Source: Bacteroidales bacterium
Lineage (GTDB): Bacteria; Bacteroidota; Bacteroidia; Bacteroidales; UBA3824
Length of the DNA: 64,000 bases
Direction: 5' to 3'
Assembly: GCA_016286055.1 (NCBI GenBank)
Contig: JAEERW010000001.1
Coordinates: forward strand, 62,001 to 126,000
Shown: positions 8,628 through 17,426 of the stretch, piece by piece
Position numbering within the stretch: the stretch's first letter is position 1
Layout of the letters: each line of letters starts with the position of its first letter
Translations under genes and position numbers: made by a program
The notes under the pieces: model-generated
Databases searched by the model: none
Seen by the model: the letters and a program-made list of their open reading frames with translations, nothing else
Told to the model about the DNA's origin: nothing

Positions 8628-9368
8628 TTAAAGCATTAATTTGGTGAGAATTACGTTGAACAACAATACCACAATGCTGCTGTACACCACTGCGTGAGTG
8701 CTGCTGCGACCTACGTCTAACGCGCCACCGTTGGTAAAATATCCGTGGTACGATGATATAGACGATATTATGAATGCGAATATGCCCGATTTGATTATCG
8801 AGTAGGTAACGTAATATGGTTGAAAATAAGATGTTATGCCTATTACAAACTCGTGAGGCGTTACTCCTGGGGTAAAAAACGCAGCCAAATATCCGCCCCA
8901 AATGCCCACAGCCATTGATATTACCGTTAGCAGAGGGATAAAAAGTATCGACGCCACAATTTTGGGTAGTATAAGGTATTCGGCACTGTTGACACCCATA
9001 ATTTCCAATGCGTCAACCTGTTCGGTAACTTTCATAGTGCCGAGTTCGCTTGCGATGTTGCCGCCCACTTTGCCCGAAAGTATCAGAGCCACAATGGTTG
9101 ACGAAAATTCCAAGAGCATAGTTTCTCGTGTTCCCAAGCCGATGAGGTAACGCGGAATAATTGGGTTGGCGAGGTTTGCGGTCATCTGAATGGTACACAC
9201 AGCACCCATAAATATCGAAATAATTATTACGATAAGTATGGAACTGAGGCCGATTTTGTCGACCTCGCGCACTGTCTGTCTGAGGAACACCGTCCAACGT
9301 TCAGGCTTAGAGAACACCCTCTTTAACAGCGTAAAATATCGCCCTATGTGATACAATAGTTTAAGCAT
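8628..9368 (-). CDS. mlaE: Phospholipid ABC transporter permease MlaE
   Basis: 246 residues with about five to six hydrophobic segments and the MlaE family signatures (PRYLIGLGTRETMLLEFSS and EVDALEIMGVNSAEYLILPK). It is the inner-membrane permease of the Mla lipid transport complex. It is translated together with mlaF (3-bp gap). A good Bacteroidetes promoter lies just upstream, and its -33 box falls inside the 27-bp repeat that bounds the neighbouring cassette. Confidence 0.93.
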   Translation of the reverse strand: MLKLLYHIGRYFTLLKRVFSKPERWTVFLRQTVREVDKIGLSSILIVIIISIFMGAVCTIQMTANLANPIIPRYLIGLGTRETMLLEFSSTIVALILSGKVGGNIASELGTMKVTEQVDALEIMGVNSAEYLILPKIVASILFIPLLTVISMAVGIWGGYLAAFFTPGVTPHEFVIGITSYFQPYYVTYSIIKSGIFAFIISSISSYHGYFTNGGALDVGRSSTHAVVYSSIVVLLFNVILTKLML

Positions 9369-9387
9369 AATGCTACAATCTGTACCG

Positions 9388-9418
9388 CAAAATTACAAAA
9401 CTATTTTTTTATTTCAAA
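9388..9418 (-). promoter_or_regulatory. Promoter for mlaE-mlaF
   Basis: On the minus strand a -33 TTTG (9415-9418) and a -7 TAATTTTG (9388-9395) are separated by 19 bp, matching the Bacteroidetes sigma-ABfr type promoter. The -33 box lies inside the left 27-bp direct repeat. Confidence 0.6.
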
Positions 9419-9438
9419 ATCTTGCCCAAATCTATGTT
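9412..9438. repeat. Left 27-bp direct repeat flanking a three-gene cassette
   Basis: A 27-bp sequence with core CAAAATCTTGCCCAAATC is repeated without change at 10406-10432 in the same orientation. The two copies bracket three small overlapping genes, suggesting the segment was inserted or can be excised by recombination. Confidence 0.85.
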
Positions 9439-9472
9439 TTCATAATTCATAATGCATAAACTTTGGCAAAAG

Positions 9473-9504
9473 TTTGTATATCTCTAAAACAATATCTATT
9501 TTTG
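9473..9504 (+). promoter_or_regulatory. Promoter for the three-gene cassette
   Basis: TTTG at 9473-9476 and TATTTTTG at 9497-9504 are 20 bp apart, a good Bacteroidetes promoter. It ends about 32 bp before the first start codon of the cassette. Confidence 0.6.
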
Positions 9505-9536
9505 CAAAAAGCATCGCATTTAGCGATACGTTAGTT

Positions 9537-9839
9537 ATGATTGAGATGAGCAGAGACGTTAATGATTCAACGGCATATCTCTCTAACAATGGGAGATACA
9601 TAATTTTTGAGTTCCGCGACAAGAGGGTGATGTTTCTCGGACCGATAGGACTCGAAAAATTTGTGTCTGTCAACGATTTTGAACCAAGCATAGGCTATAT
9701 GGCAGTAATGGCTAAGTATTCGGGTAATTCAAAACCAGTTGAAGAATACATTGATTTACTATCTACCCTTGACGAACTCCATATCAATCGTACAAATTTT
9801 TTGCAACCAATTAAATATCTGAGAGTAAAAAATGTTTAA
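9537..9839 (+). CDS. Hypothetical protein, first gene of repeat-bounded cassette
   Basis: 100 residues from the ATG at 9537 (MIEMSRDVND); the longer frame overlaps the promoter. It has a beta-rich beginning (STAYLSNNGRYIIFEFRDKRVMFLG) and a helical end, with no signal peptide or membrane segment. I do not recognise the family. Its stop overlaps the next gene by 8 bp, implying coupled translation. Position and size suggest a small immunity-type or toxin-antitoxin-like module, which is inference only. Confidence 0.65.
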   Translation: MIEMSRDVNDSTAYLSNNGRYIIFEFRDKRVMFLGPIGLEKFVSVNDFEPSIGYMAVMAKYSGNSKPVEEYIDLLSTLDELHINRTNFLQPIKYLRVKNV

Positions 9840-10056
9840 TCCAAAAGAAATAGCAGATAAAGCGGATGTGGTAATAGCAGGATTCGCAGTTGTTGCCAAT
9901 GATAAAGGCTATTCTGTTTACGACCTCAACGACAGCGAAGGTGTTGCCATTTTTCTTCCTGACAGGCAACTATTGGAAACGAATATGGACGAGATATGTC
10001 TTTCGATAGCCAAAAAACGTCTGGAACAAAGTCTAAAATATATGTCCTATGCCTAA
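9832..10056 (+). CDS. Small hypothetical protein, second gene of cassette
   Basis: 74 residues (MFNPKEIADKADVVIAGFAVV), acidic and soluble, with a C-terminal helix ending KRLEQSLKYMSYA. It overlaps the genes on both sides by 8 bp each, a tight pattern typical of proteins made in fixed ratio. No known family was recognised. Confidence 0.65.
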   Translation: MFNPKEIADKADVVIAGFAVVANDKGYSVYDLNDSEGVAIFLPDRQLLETNMDEICLSIAKKRLEQSLKYMSYA

Positions 10057-10330
10057 ATATTACAATTTTAAGATAGCCGGTTATTATCTCTATTTTACAG
10101 CCAAGTGTGTCTTAGAATGTTTTCACGCCCACGCAAGCGATAGCAAACTTACAGAGGAAAGTTCTGCAAAGTTTTTTGTAAAAGAAAACGGTGATACTGT
10201 TGTTGCAAAGCGTGGTATTTTAAAAGATAAAGAACTATGGCTTATACAATCGTTTATTAAAGACCATTATCAAGAGATGTACGAAATGTGGCGCGAACGA
10301 AGCGACAAAGGGTTTTATTATAATTCTTAA
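10049..10330 (+). CDS. DUF4160-like small protein, third gene of cassette
   Basis: 93 residues. The layout IAGYYLYFTAK, an HAHASD segment, an AKFFV strand and KDKELWLIQSFIKDHYQEMYEMWRE resembles DUF4160 proteins, which have a strand with H-x-H near the middle and a C-terminal helix ending in a tryptophan. DUF4160 genes usually sit beside DUF2442 genes and are suspected toxin-antitoxin components; here the partners differ. The match is moderate. The gene ends 75 bp before the right 27-bp repeat. Confidence 0.65.
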   Translation: MPKYYNFKIAGYYLYFTAKCVLECFHAHASDSKLTEESSAKFFVKENGDTVVAKRGILKDKELWLIQSFIKDHYQEMYEMWRERSDKGFYYNS

Positions 10331-10390
10331 TTTAATTGCTAACCAACCTCTGTACAGTCTTTATGCACGTTTTTTTACCTTTTTAACCAC

Positions 10391-10460
10391 ACTTTTGGGC
10401 AAAATTTTCAAAATCTTGCCCAAATCTATGTTCCTTCCCCCACTTTTGGGCAAGATTTTT
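10391..10460. repeat. Right 27-bp repeat within a TTTTGGGCAAG palindromic array
   Basis: The right copy of the 27-bp direct repeat (10406-10432) lies in a set of alternating inverted copies: CTTTTGGGCAAAATTTT (about 10392-10408), its partner CAAAATCTTGCCCAAA (10409-10424) and another CTTTTGGGCAAG (10442-10453) followed by eight or nine T. Hairpins from these could terminate the cassette transcript and also that of the convergent DUF486 gene. Confidence 0.75.
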
Positions 10461-10468
10461 TTTCTCCC

Positions 10469-10843
10469 TTATTTATAAAACACAAAAAATACCGCGCCGA
10501 TGAGCAGGATAAAGGCTACAAAGTGGTTCCATTGTAGGTGCATATTGCCGAATACAAGAATAGAGAAAATGGTGAATACTGTAAGTGTGATAACCTCTTG
10601 TATTACTTTTAGTTGCATAAGATTAAACGGTCCTCCGTTGCCGTCGAAGCCGATGCGGTTGGCTGGTACTTGCAGACAGTATTCCACAAAGGCTATCGCC
10701 CAACTGATGAGTATAAACGCCATTAATCCCATATTGGCGAATCGGGGCATCTGCGCCATTTTGAGGTGTCCGTACCACGCAAATGTCATAAATGTATTAC
10801 TGCACAAGAGCAGCAAAATGGTGTAAATTGCTTTTGATGTCAT
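10469..10843 (-). CDS. DUF486 family small membrane protein (DMT superfamily)
   Basis: 124 residues with four predicted membrane segments. Signatures of DUF486 are evident: MTFAWYGHLK near the N-terminus, SWAIAFVEYCLQVPANRIG in the middle and LKVIQEVITLTVF. The family belongs to the drug/metabolite transporter superfamily and its substrate is unknown. Length is typical. It is a single gene. Confidence 0.9.
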   Translation of the reverse strand: MTSKAIYTILLLLCSNTFMTFAWYGHLKMAQMPRFANMGLMAFILISWAIAFVEYCLQVPANRIGFDGNGGPFNLMQLKVIQEVITLTVFTIFSILVFGNMHLQWNHFVAFILLIGAVFFVFYK

Positions 10844-11027
10844 TTTTAGAAATATTTTTTATTTTTGCGCTGCGAATTAACATTATTTGTATAAATTTTG
10901 TGTAACTATTTTGCTTAAATAAAGGTTATAGTTTTTGTATGTAAAAAAGGCGTTTCAAAGTTAGGGTATTGCCCGTTCGGCGTGTCTTACTTTGTGGAGT
11001 AATGTATTATAATAACCGTTTTTTAAA

Positions 11028-12212
11028 TTGAAAAGGAAATTTTTAAATATTGTATTTAAGTGTATTTCAGTAGTTTGTGTTACTACGGTGACTGTTTTTG
11101 CATCGTGCAGTATGGACGAAGAAAGCGAAGATATCACACCATCGACTCCCGAACTCAAACAGTTTGTGGTTTCGATTCCTCAGTTTTTAGAGAAGCCTGC
11201 GTTTGTGAATGATACCACCACAAGTGATATTCTTTCGAGTTTCCCGTCCGACACCGCTATTTATACCAACGTGGTGGATATTATCAGTTATGTATGCTCT
11301 GTAAATCAATACGTTTATAATTCGTTGGTGGAAATCAACCGCTCTACCGACAAAACTCAAAATTGGATTTCGTTTTCGGAGCCGATTTTGGGAGCGTATA
11401 CAAGTCCGGGCGATAGTCGTCACAAACAATGGCAGTTAGATTCCAACGCCGTGCGCGATGGCGAGCATTGGGACTTTCATCTCCTTATTTCCGATTTTGT
11501 GGAAAACGAGGTTGCCGACCTCCGTCCGGCACTCGAACTCTTTTATAATGTTGACTTTACTAAGGGTTATATGGTTTTCAGCCCGTCTGATTTCGACCGA
11601 ATCCGCTTTCCCGAAAAGAGGTTTGGAAGCAATGTAAAATGCGAGATTGAGTTTACTCGCAGTTCCGATAAAGTGGTTAACAAATGCCATCTCAGCGGTT
11701 TTACCTATAAGGCGCACTCCTCAAATATCAATTATGTTGGCAATATTACCCTCACTGCCGAACAGTCGGGAGCAAACGTCATAAACTACTCGGGCATAGC
11801 CGATTTGCCATTTATTTGGTTCGACAGCCCCGACAACAAGGGATATTCGCTTAATTTTGCTGGCTCTGCCGATGCAAGTTTAAATGTGGCTGCGTTTTTT
11901 GCCGGACTTACCAAAAACAACGACGAGTCGGTTTCGATGCGCAAACTTATTGTAGATAACTCTGCTGGAACATTTCTCTCTAATGTCTATTCGCTTTGGT
12001 TGACCAATGTGGAGAAATCCGAAGATTTGCCGCAAGAATATAAAGCCTTTGCCAATCCAGGATTCTTTATCGAGCGCGACTATAAAGGTTGCGGCAAATC
12101 GTCGAACAACGATGTAGTGGCTGTAACCACTCGTGCTCAGGCACTTATCGACCAGCAGTCGTTGGTTTCGCCCTATCAAAACTCTATTTATCAGGTAGAA
12201 TGGTCGAAGTAA
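11028..12212 (+). CDS. Hypothetical lipoprotein, TTG start
   Basis: 394 residues if the TTG at 11028 is used, giving the signal MKRKFLNIVF ... VTVFASC with a lipobox cysteine. No upstream ATG fits and an internal one would remove the signal. The mature part is Ser/Thr/Asn-rich with many beta-strand patterns (VEINRSTDKTQNWISFSEP), consistent with a surface or periplasmic protein. No domain was recognised. The 3' end overlaps the glycosyltransferase start by 13 bp, so the two are probably co-expressed. Confidence 0.8.
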   Translation: MKRKFLNIVFKCISVVCVTTVTVFASCSMDEESEDITPSTPELKQFVVSIPQFLEKPAFVNDTTTSDILSSFPSDTAIYTNVVDIISYVCSVNQYVYNSLVEINRSTDKTQNWISFSEPILGAYTSPGDSRHKQWQLDSNAVRDGEHWDFHLLISDFVENEVADLRPALELFYNVDFTKGYMVFSPSDFDRIRFPEKRFGSNVKCEIEFTRSSDKVVNKCHLSGFTYKAHSSNINYVGNITLTAEQSGANVINYSGIADLPFIWFDSPDNKGYSLNFAGSADASLNVAAFFAGLTKNNDESVSMRKLIVDNSAGTFLSNVYSLWLTNVEKSEDLPQEYKAFANPGFFIERDYKGCGKSSNNDVVAVTTRAQALIDQQSLVSPYQNSIYQVEWSK

Positions 12213-13096
12213 GCGTTATTGTAATAAATTATAACACTCCCGACCTTACATTTAATTGTATCAATTCTTTAATTAACCATACAAAAGATATTGAATACGA
12301 AGTAATTGTTGTTGACAATGGTTCTGATAAAAAGTTTGATTCCTCGCCGTTTGAGCATTTAGATAATTTCAGATACATCTATTCGCCCAAAAACCTTGGT
12401 TTCGCAGGGGGAAATAATCTTGGAATATCTTGTGCCAAAGGAGATTACATTCTGTTACTTAATAGCGACACCATCATTACCGAAAACACTATTAAAATTT
12501 GTGTTGATTATTTTCGCAGTCAGCCAGATTGCGGAAGCCTTACGCCAAAACTCCTTTCGCCTGATGGCTCTGTCCAACCTTGCGCCAACCGTGCTCCATC
12601 GCTAAGGTTAGAACTCCGTCAACTGTTTAGAATCAATAAGTTGACTAATGCTGAAAAACTTTCAAAACTCTATCTTGGCGAGCGTCACAATTACAATCTG
12701 CCAACCGAATGTGATTGGATTTACGGAGCGTGCTTTTTTACCCGTAAAAGTTTGATTGATAACGTTTTTGGTGGAAAATTACCAGAACCCTTCTTTATGT
12801 ATGCCGAGGATATGCTTTGGTGCTTAATGCTCAGAAAATCAGGCTATAAAAACATTTATACGCCCAATTCTTCAATTATACATCTTGGCGGTGCGTCGAT
12901 GGACGCTATGGACGAGGAGGATAAATATTTTAAGTGTATGCTGCCTAATGTATTTAAAACTATTTGCATAACATCTTCTAAATTAAATGCTTATCTAATA
13001 GTTTTAGCAAGAATAATGCTCTTGATTTCGCAATTCAATAAAAACGATTGGCGCAAGGCAAAGAGGTTTTTGCGGTTTGTATTTGGCAACAAATAA
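12200..13096 (+). CDS. Glycosyltransferase family 2 (rhamnosyltransferase-like)
   Basis: 298 residues starting at MVEVSVIVINYN. The GT-A fold signatures are clear: VIVVDNGSD, the NLGFAGGNNLGI motif typical of WbbL-type rhamnosyltransferases, the metal-binding LLLNSDT, and FMYAEDMLWCLMLRKSGY near the C-terminus. It transfers a sugar from a nucleotide donor to a surface glycan; the exact donor cannot be told. It overlaps the upstream lipoprotein gene by 13 bp. No other polysaccharide genes are nearby. Confidence 0.9.
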   Translation: MVEVSVIVINYNTPDLTFNCINSLINHTKDIEYEVIVVDNGSDKKFDSSPFEHLDNFRYIYSPKNLGFAGGNNLGISCAKGDYILLLNSDTIITENTIKICVDYFRSQPDCGSLTPKLLSPDGSVQPCANRAPSLRLELRQLFRINKLTNAEKLSKLYLGERHNYNLPTECDWIYGACFFTRKSLIDNVFGGKLPEPFFMYAEDMLWCLMLRKSGYKNIYTPNSSIIHLGGASMDAMDEEDKYFKCMLPNVFKTICITSSKLNAYLIVLARIMLLISQFNKNDWRKAKRFLRFVFGNK

Positions 13097-13172
13097 AAAA
13101 ATCTTATCGTATATTTGTTTATACCACTTTTTTGGTTAATTTTGTATTATAATTTGTAAAAACATATACCTT

Positions 13173-15503
13173 ATGGCTGAAACTATTGAAACAAAGACCC
13201 CTATAACTGAGCGTTACAACAAGCGCACACTTTTGCGACTGATTTCTGAATTGCTCAAAAACAATCCAACCGCTGAATATACCAAGAAACAACTGTTGGA
13301 GTATCTGAAAATCACCGACAAAGAGGCAAAGGAACTTTTTGAGCAGACCATTGCCGAAATGTTGGAACAAAACCGTATCCTCTACGAAAACAATAAATAC
13401 AAGGCTTTTATCAAAACCGGCGTTATCGAAGGCGTGATAGAGTTGCGTAAGGGTGGCGGCGTTGTACGTCCCGACGATAGCGACCTTGAAATTTTTGTCG
13501 ACGAGCGTAATCTCAACAATGCGCTTACCAACGATAGGGTAGAGGTGAGCCTCTTTGCGTCTACCACCGACGGTATGCAAGAGGGCGAGGTGATAAGGAT
13601 TCTTGAACGTTTTCGCACCACTTTTGTGGGCACTGTGGATAAACGCAAGAATTTTGCATTCCTCATAACCAACCATAAGACAATGCCTTACGATATTTTC
13701 CTTCCGTCGGGCAAACTTATGAAGGCCAAAAAGGGCGACAAGGCTGTTGCTAAAATTACTGAATGGCCCGCAGGTGCTAAAAATCCTATCGGTGAGATAG
13801 TTGAGGTGCTTGGCGAAACCGGTAACAACGAAACCGAAATGCACGCAATTCTTGCAGAATTTGAACTTCCCTATGCGTTTGACCGTGCTGTGGAACGCGC
13901 CGCCGAGGAGATTTCCACCGAAATTCCTAAGGGTGAAATCAAAGCCCGCCGCGATATGCGAAACGTTACTACTTTTACCATCGACCCTGCCGACGCCAAA
14001 GACTTTGACGATGCTATTTCGTTCCGCGTTCTCGAAAATGGTAACTTTGAAGTAGGAGTTCATATAGCCGATGTAACTTACTATATTGAAGAAGGTTCTC
14101 TATTAGACCAAGAAGCATTGGAACGCGCCACTTCGGTATATCTTGTCGACCGTGTTGTGCCTATGCTTCCCGAGGCTTTGTGTAATAATCTTTGCAGCCT
14201 TCGACCCAATGAGGACAAACTCTGTTTTTCGGCAATTTTTGAACTTGACCAAAACGCTCAAATTCAGAACGAATGGTTCGGTAAAACTATCATCAACAGC
14301 AACCGCCGTTTTTGCTACGAAGAGGCGCAGGAGATTATCGAAACTGGCAAAGGCGACTATGCCCAAGAGATTCTCAAATGTTGGGATCTTGCCAAAATTC
14401 TCCGCGATGACCGTTTCCGCAATGGCTCTATTTCGTTTGAACGTCCCGAGATAAAGTTTGAAATTGACGAAAACGGCAAGCCCCTCCGCGTATTTTTCAA
14501 GGAGGCAAAAGAGGCTAACTGGCTTATCGAGGAGTTTATGTTGCTTGCCAACAAGAGGGTAGCCACTCTCATCGGTTCTAAAAAAGACAAGAAGCACCCT
14601 GCCAAAACGTTTGTTTACCGTATCCACGACGAGCCCGATTTGGAAAAACTTTCATCGTTTCAGAAGTTTATCGGCAAATTTGGCTACTCTATCAATATGA
14701 AGAGCGACGATGCCATAAGCCGCACACTCAACGAACTTTTAGAAAAACTCCGTGGTAAAAACGAACGTGATGTTATCTCTTCGCTCGCCGTCCGCTCTAT
14801 GGCAAAGGCTATTTACAGCACTACTAATATCGGACACTATGGTCTTGGTTTTGAGTATTATACGCATTTTACATCGCCTATTCGTCGTTATCCTGATATG
14901 ATGGTTCACCGTTTGCTGTGGATGTATCTCAACGGCAAACGCAGCGCTAACAAGCAGAAATATGAGAAACTCTGCAAGCACTGCTCTGCTCGCGAATATC
15001 TTGCTGTTCAGGCAGAACGTGCCAGCGACAAGTATAAGCAGGTTGAGTTTATGCGCGACCATCTTGGCGAAACTTTCGACGCTGTGATTTCGGGCATCAC
15101 CGAATGGGGTGTTTATGCCGAAATTGAGGAGAACAAAATTGAAGGTATGATTCCTATGCACGACCTCGACGACGATTTTTATCAATTTGATGAGGATAAC
15201 TACTGCCTGATAGGTCATTACAGTAAAAAGAAATACCAACTTGGCGACAAGATTCAAATTAAAGTTGCCCGCGCCAACCTCGAACACAAAATGCTCGACT
15301 TTGTGATGGCAGACAGCAAAAAACGCATTGAAACCGACGTAGAAAAAGCCGACAAAGAAGATGCTGCCCGTTTTAAAAACAAACCCAAACGTTCGCACAG
15401 CACCAAACCCGGCATCTTTGGCGGTAGTTCGTCCAAAGGCAAAGGCAAGGACAAAGGCAGCAAAGGCTCAAAGTCTAAAAAAGGCAAAAAACGCGGCAAA
15501 TAG
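13173..15503 (+). CDS. rnr: Ribonuclease R
   Basis: 776 residues, a 3'-5' exoribonuclease that degrades structured RNA. An N-terminal helix-turn-helix and cold-shock domains come first, then the RNB catalytic domain with IDPADAKDFDD (about 270-280) carrying the metal-binding aspartates and HFTSPIRRYPDMMVHR further on. An S1 domain (ISGITEWGVYAEIEENKIEGM) follows, then a Lys/Gly/Ser-rich tail from about residue 730 to the end. Domain order and length are typical. It is transcribed alone. Confidence 0.97.
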   Translation: MAETIETKTPITERYNKRTLLRLISELLKNNPTAEYTKKQLLEYLKITDKEAKELFEQTIAEMLEQNRILYENNKYKAFIKTGVIEGVIELRKGGGVVRPDDSDLEIFVDERNLNNALTNDRVEVSLFASTTDGMQEGEVIRILERFRTTFVGTVDKRKNFAFLITNHKTMPYDIFLPSGKLMKAKKGDKAVAKITEWPAGAKNPIGEIVEVLGETGNNETEMHAILAEFELPYAFDRAVERAAEEISTEIPKGEIKARRDMRNVTTFTIDPADAKDFDDAISFRVLENGNFEVGVHIADVTYYIEEGSLLDQEALERATSVYLVDRVVPMLPEALCNNLCSLRPNEDKLCFSAIFELDQNAQIQNEWFGKTIINSNRRFCYEEAQEIIETGKGDYAQEILKCWDLAKILRDDRFRNGSISFERPEIKFEIDENGKPLRVFFKEAKEANWLIEEFMLLANKRVATLIGSKKDKKHPAKTFVYRIHDEPDLEKLSSFQKFIGKFGYSINMKSDDAISRTLNELLEKLRGKNERDVISSLAVRSMAKAIYSTTNIGHYGLGFEYYTHFTSPIRRYPDMMVHRLLWMYLNGKRSANKQKYEKLCKHCSAREYLAVQAERASDKYKQVEFMRDHLGETFDAVISGITEWGVYAEIEENKIEGMIPMHDLDDDFYQFDEDNYCLIGHYSKKKYQLGDKIQIKVARANLEHKMLDFVMADSKKRIETDVEKADKEDAARFKNKPKRSHSTKPGIFGGSSSKGKGKDKGSKGSKSKKGKKRGK

Positions 15504-15916
15504 ACCATATTTTTTTGTGCTATGGCAATGAGTGTTGTGAGTATCTCTAAGCCAAGTTCTCGGAAAATATTATAATAATTTCCGATTATATCCGTAAATT
15601 ATTTGAATAATTTTGGAATATAATCGGAAATTCTTATGGTTATTAGTATATGCTTTTATCATAATACTGAGCGTTTTTAGTGTAAGCGTCTGTAAAGAGT
15701 AGATTGGAGTGTTATAATTACACGTTTTAGAAGTTTTGTATAAATACCTTTTTGCTGTGTTTATAATAAAAGTGTAATTACCTGATTATTAATGTATACC
15801 AAAATTTGTTTACACAAATTATAGTCTCACACCAGAATTTAAAATGTTAAATTATAGTCTCACACCGAAATTTTTTTACCAAAATTATAGTCCCACACCA
15901 AAATGTTGAGAGTGTT
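15504..15916. other. 413-bp intergenic region with inverted repeat and repeat array
   Basis: No coding frame is convincing. It holds an inverted repeat at 15577-15632 (arms AATTTCCGATTATATCC and GGAATATAATCGGAAATT, about 17 bp with one extra base) and, nearer the ATPase gene, the 33-bp-period array listed separately. The rest is A/T-rich. Confidence 0.7.
15817..15905. repeat. 33-bp-period repeat array, downstream side of ATPase 2
   Basis: Three copies of a unit with core TAGTCTCACACCAAAATTT (allowing single changes) have their TAG at 15822, 15855 and 15888, exactly 33 bp apart. A shorter partial copy (ACCAAAATTTG) lies at about 15799. The same unit in the same orientation recurs on the other side of the gene. 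Confidence 0.9.
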
Positions 15917-17254
15917 TTACAAGAATGGAGTCAGGTAAATCGGTAAAAGGATGGTTTGGTTGTCTTTTCTTAAATCTTTTGTGTAGAGGAGGTATGACGT
16001 TGATATTCGGTTAGAAAACTTTTTTTTGAATGCGTCAAGTGATACGTGAGTGATATATCCAGACGATTTTACTTCGATTGGGCATAGTTTGTTGCCTTTC
16101 GAGATTAGAAAATCTATTTCGTATGAGTGGTTTTCATCTTTTGGAAATGTGTAATAAAATAAACGGTGTCCTGATGCTCGGAGCATTTGTGCCACAAGGT
16201 TTTCGTAGATGTATCCAAGGTTGGCGGATAGTTTGTCGCTCAAAAGTTGGTTGTAGATGATGTTTTCGGTGTAATCCTTGTCCCAAAAAACGAGTGTTAC
16301 AAATAGTCCTGTGTCGCAGATGTACATTTTGTATCGGTTGTAGTCGGCAGTGAACGACATTCCTATGTTGGGGTCATCGGCGTGGTAGGCTATGTTGATT
16401 GTTTTGCTGTCTTCCAAAGTTAAAATGAGTTCCGATATTTTGTCAGCGGAGATGTTTCCCACCACTGGGGTGGGTCGGTAGCGCGACACTCCTTTGCTTA
16501 GTTGCGACGGTATTGCCATAAACAATTTTGACACCCTGCCAGTGCTGTCTACCTTACGTAGGTCTTCGGCGTAGAGTTGGAGAATTTGTCGTTTTACTTT
16601 GTCTACTTCTGCGAGATTCTTTGTTTCTAGGTATTTTTCTACTGCTTGTGGCATTCCACCAACAAGCATATATAATCGCAAATCTCTCATTTTAAGTCTG
16701 TTGATGCCATCACCCAAAGATATTTTTTTGTCAAAAACCTCTTTCATTAATTCGGTTGACTGATCATCGCCCAATGCCATTCGGAATTCTTCGTAATCCA
16801 TAGGAAACATTTCCATACGATGCTCTTCGCTTGGAATGTTGATGTTGATGGTGTTTTTGCGGATACTTATCAAAGAGCCTGTTTCTATGTAGTCGAAACG
16901 ACCGTCTTTGACTAGGTATTTGATTGCCTGACGTGCTTTTGGACAGCGTTGCACTTCGTCGAAAACTATTATCGATTCTCTTGGATAAAGCACTGTTTTA
17001 TAGGCGTTTTGAAGGTATGTGAATATATAATCCAAATCCATAAGGTTTGAAAACAATTCCTTAATATCATCGGTGGTTTCGGTGAAATCGATGATAATGT
17101 GCGTCTTGTATTCATTTCGGGCAAATTGCTCTACCACTGTGGATTTGCCTATACGTCTTGCACCTTCCAACAACAATGCCGTTCTACCGTTTGACGATTG
17201 TTTCCATCCCTTTATTTTGTCGTAAATTTTACGCTTAAAATATGTATTTGCCAT
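15917..17254 (-). CDS. AAA+ ATPase with DUF4143-type nuclease-like domain
   Basis: 445 residues. Walker A GARRIGKST (31-39), Walker B SIIVFDEVQRCP and the sensor region IETGSLIS define the AAA_14 ATPase. The C-terminal domain has the PD-(D/E)xK-like pattern YEIDFLI followed by PIEVKSSGY, as in DUF4143 proteins. Function in this family is unknown; many genomes carry several paralogues. The gene stands alone, with direct copies of the same 33-bp repeat on both sides (three downstream, four upstream), which points to a self-contained module. Confidence 0.92.
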   Translation of the reverse strand: MANTYFKRKIYDKIKGWKQSSNGRTALLLEGARRIGKSTVVEQFARNEYKTHIIIDFTETTDDIKELFSNLMDLDYIFTYLQNAYKTVLYPRESIIVFDEVQRCPKARQAIKYLVKDGRFDYIETGSLISIRKNTININIPSEEHRMEMFPMDYEEFRMALGDDQSTELMKEVFDKKISLGDGINRLKMRDLRLYMLVGGMPQAVEKYLETKNLAEVDKVKRQILQLYAEDLRKVDSTGRVSKLFMAIPSQLSKGVSRYRPTPVVGNISADKISELILTLEDSKTINIAYHADDPNIGMSFTADYNRYKMYICDTGLFVTLVFWDKDYTENIIYNQLLSDKLSANLGYIYENLVAQMLRASGHRLFYYTFPKDENHSYEIDFLISKGNKLCPIEVKSSGYITHVSLDAFKKKFSNRISTSYLLYTKDLRKDNQTILLPIYLTPFL

Positions 17255-17291
17255 ATATTTATAAATGAGTTTTTTACGGCACTAAAATAGA

Positions 17292-17413
17292 TATAATTCT
17301 TCTTACACCAAAATTTTTTTACCCTAATTATAGTCTTACACCAAAATTTTTTACCCCATTTTATAGTCTCACACCAAAATTTAAAATGTTAAATTATAGT
17401 CTCACACCAAAAT
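17292..17413. repeat. 33-bp-period repeat array, upstream side of ATPase 2
   Basis: Four copies of the TAGTCTCACACCAAAATTT unit; the CT(T/C)ACACC block starts at 17302, 17335, 17368 and 17401, exactly 33 bp apart. The copy nearest the gene is the most degenerate. The region between copies is A/T-rich and variable. It includes the likely promoter zone of the ATPase gene, which is read from 17254 downwards. Confidence 0.9.
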
Positions 17414-17426
17414 GTTTTATAATAAC

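Noticed and set aside
12089-12199. Longer start for the glycosyltransferase at 12089
   Set aside because: The added residues are antisense-free but overlap the lipoprotein coding region and lack similarity; GT2 proteins begin at the VSVIVINYN strand.
13119-14063. 314-residue minus-strand frame opposite RNase R
   Set aside because: Shadow of the RNase R gene with no recognisable domain.
15817-17413. Repeat arrays as a CRISPR locus
   Set aside because: The conserved part is about 19-23 bp of a 33-bp period, leaving spacers of only 10-14 bp, arrays have 3-4 units, and no cas genes are nearby.
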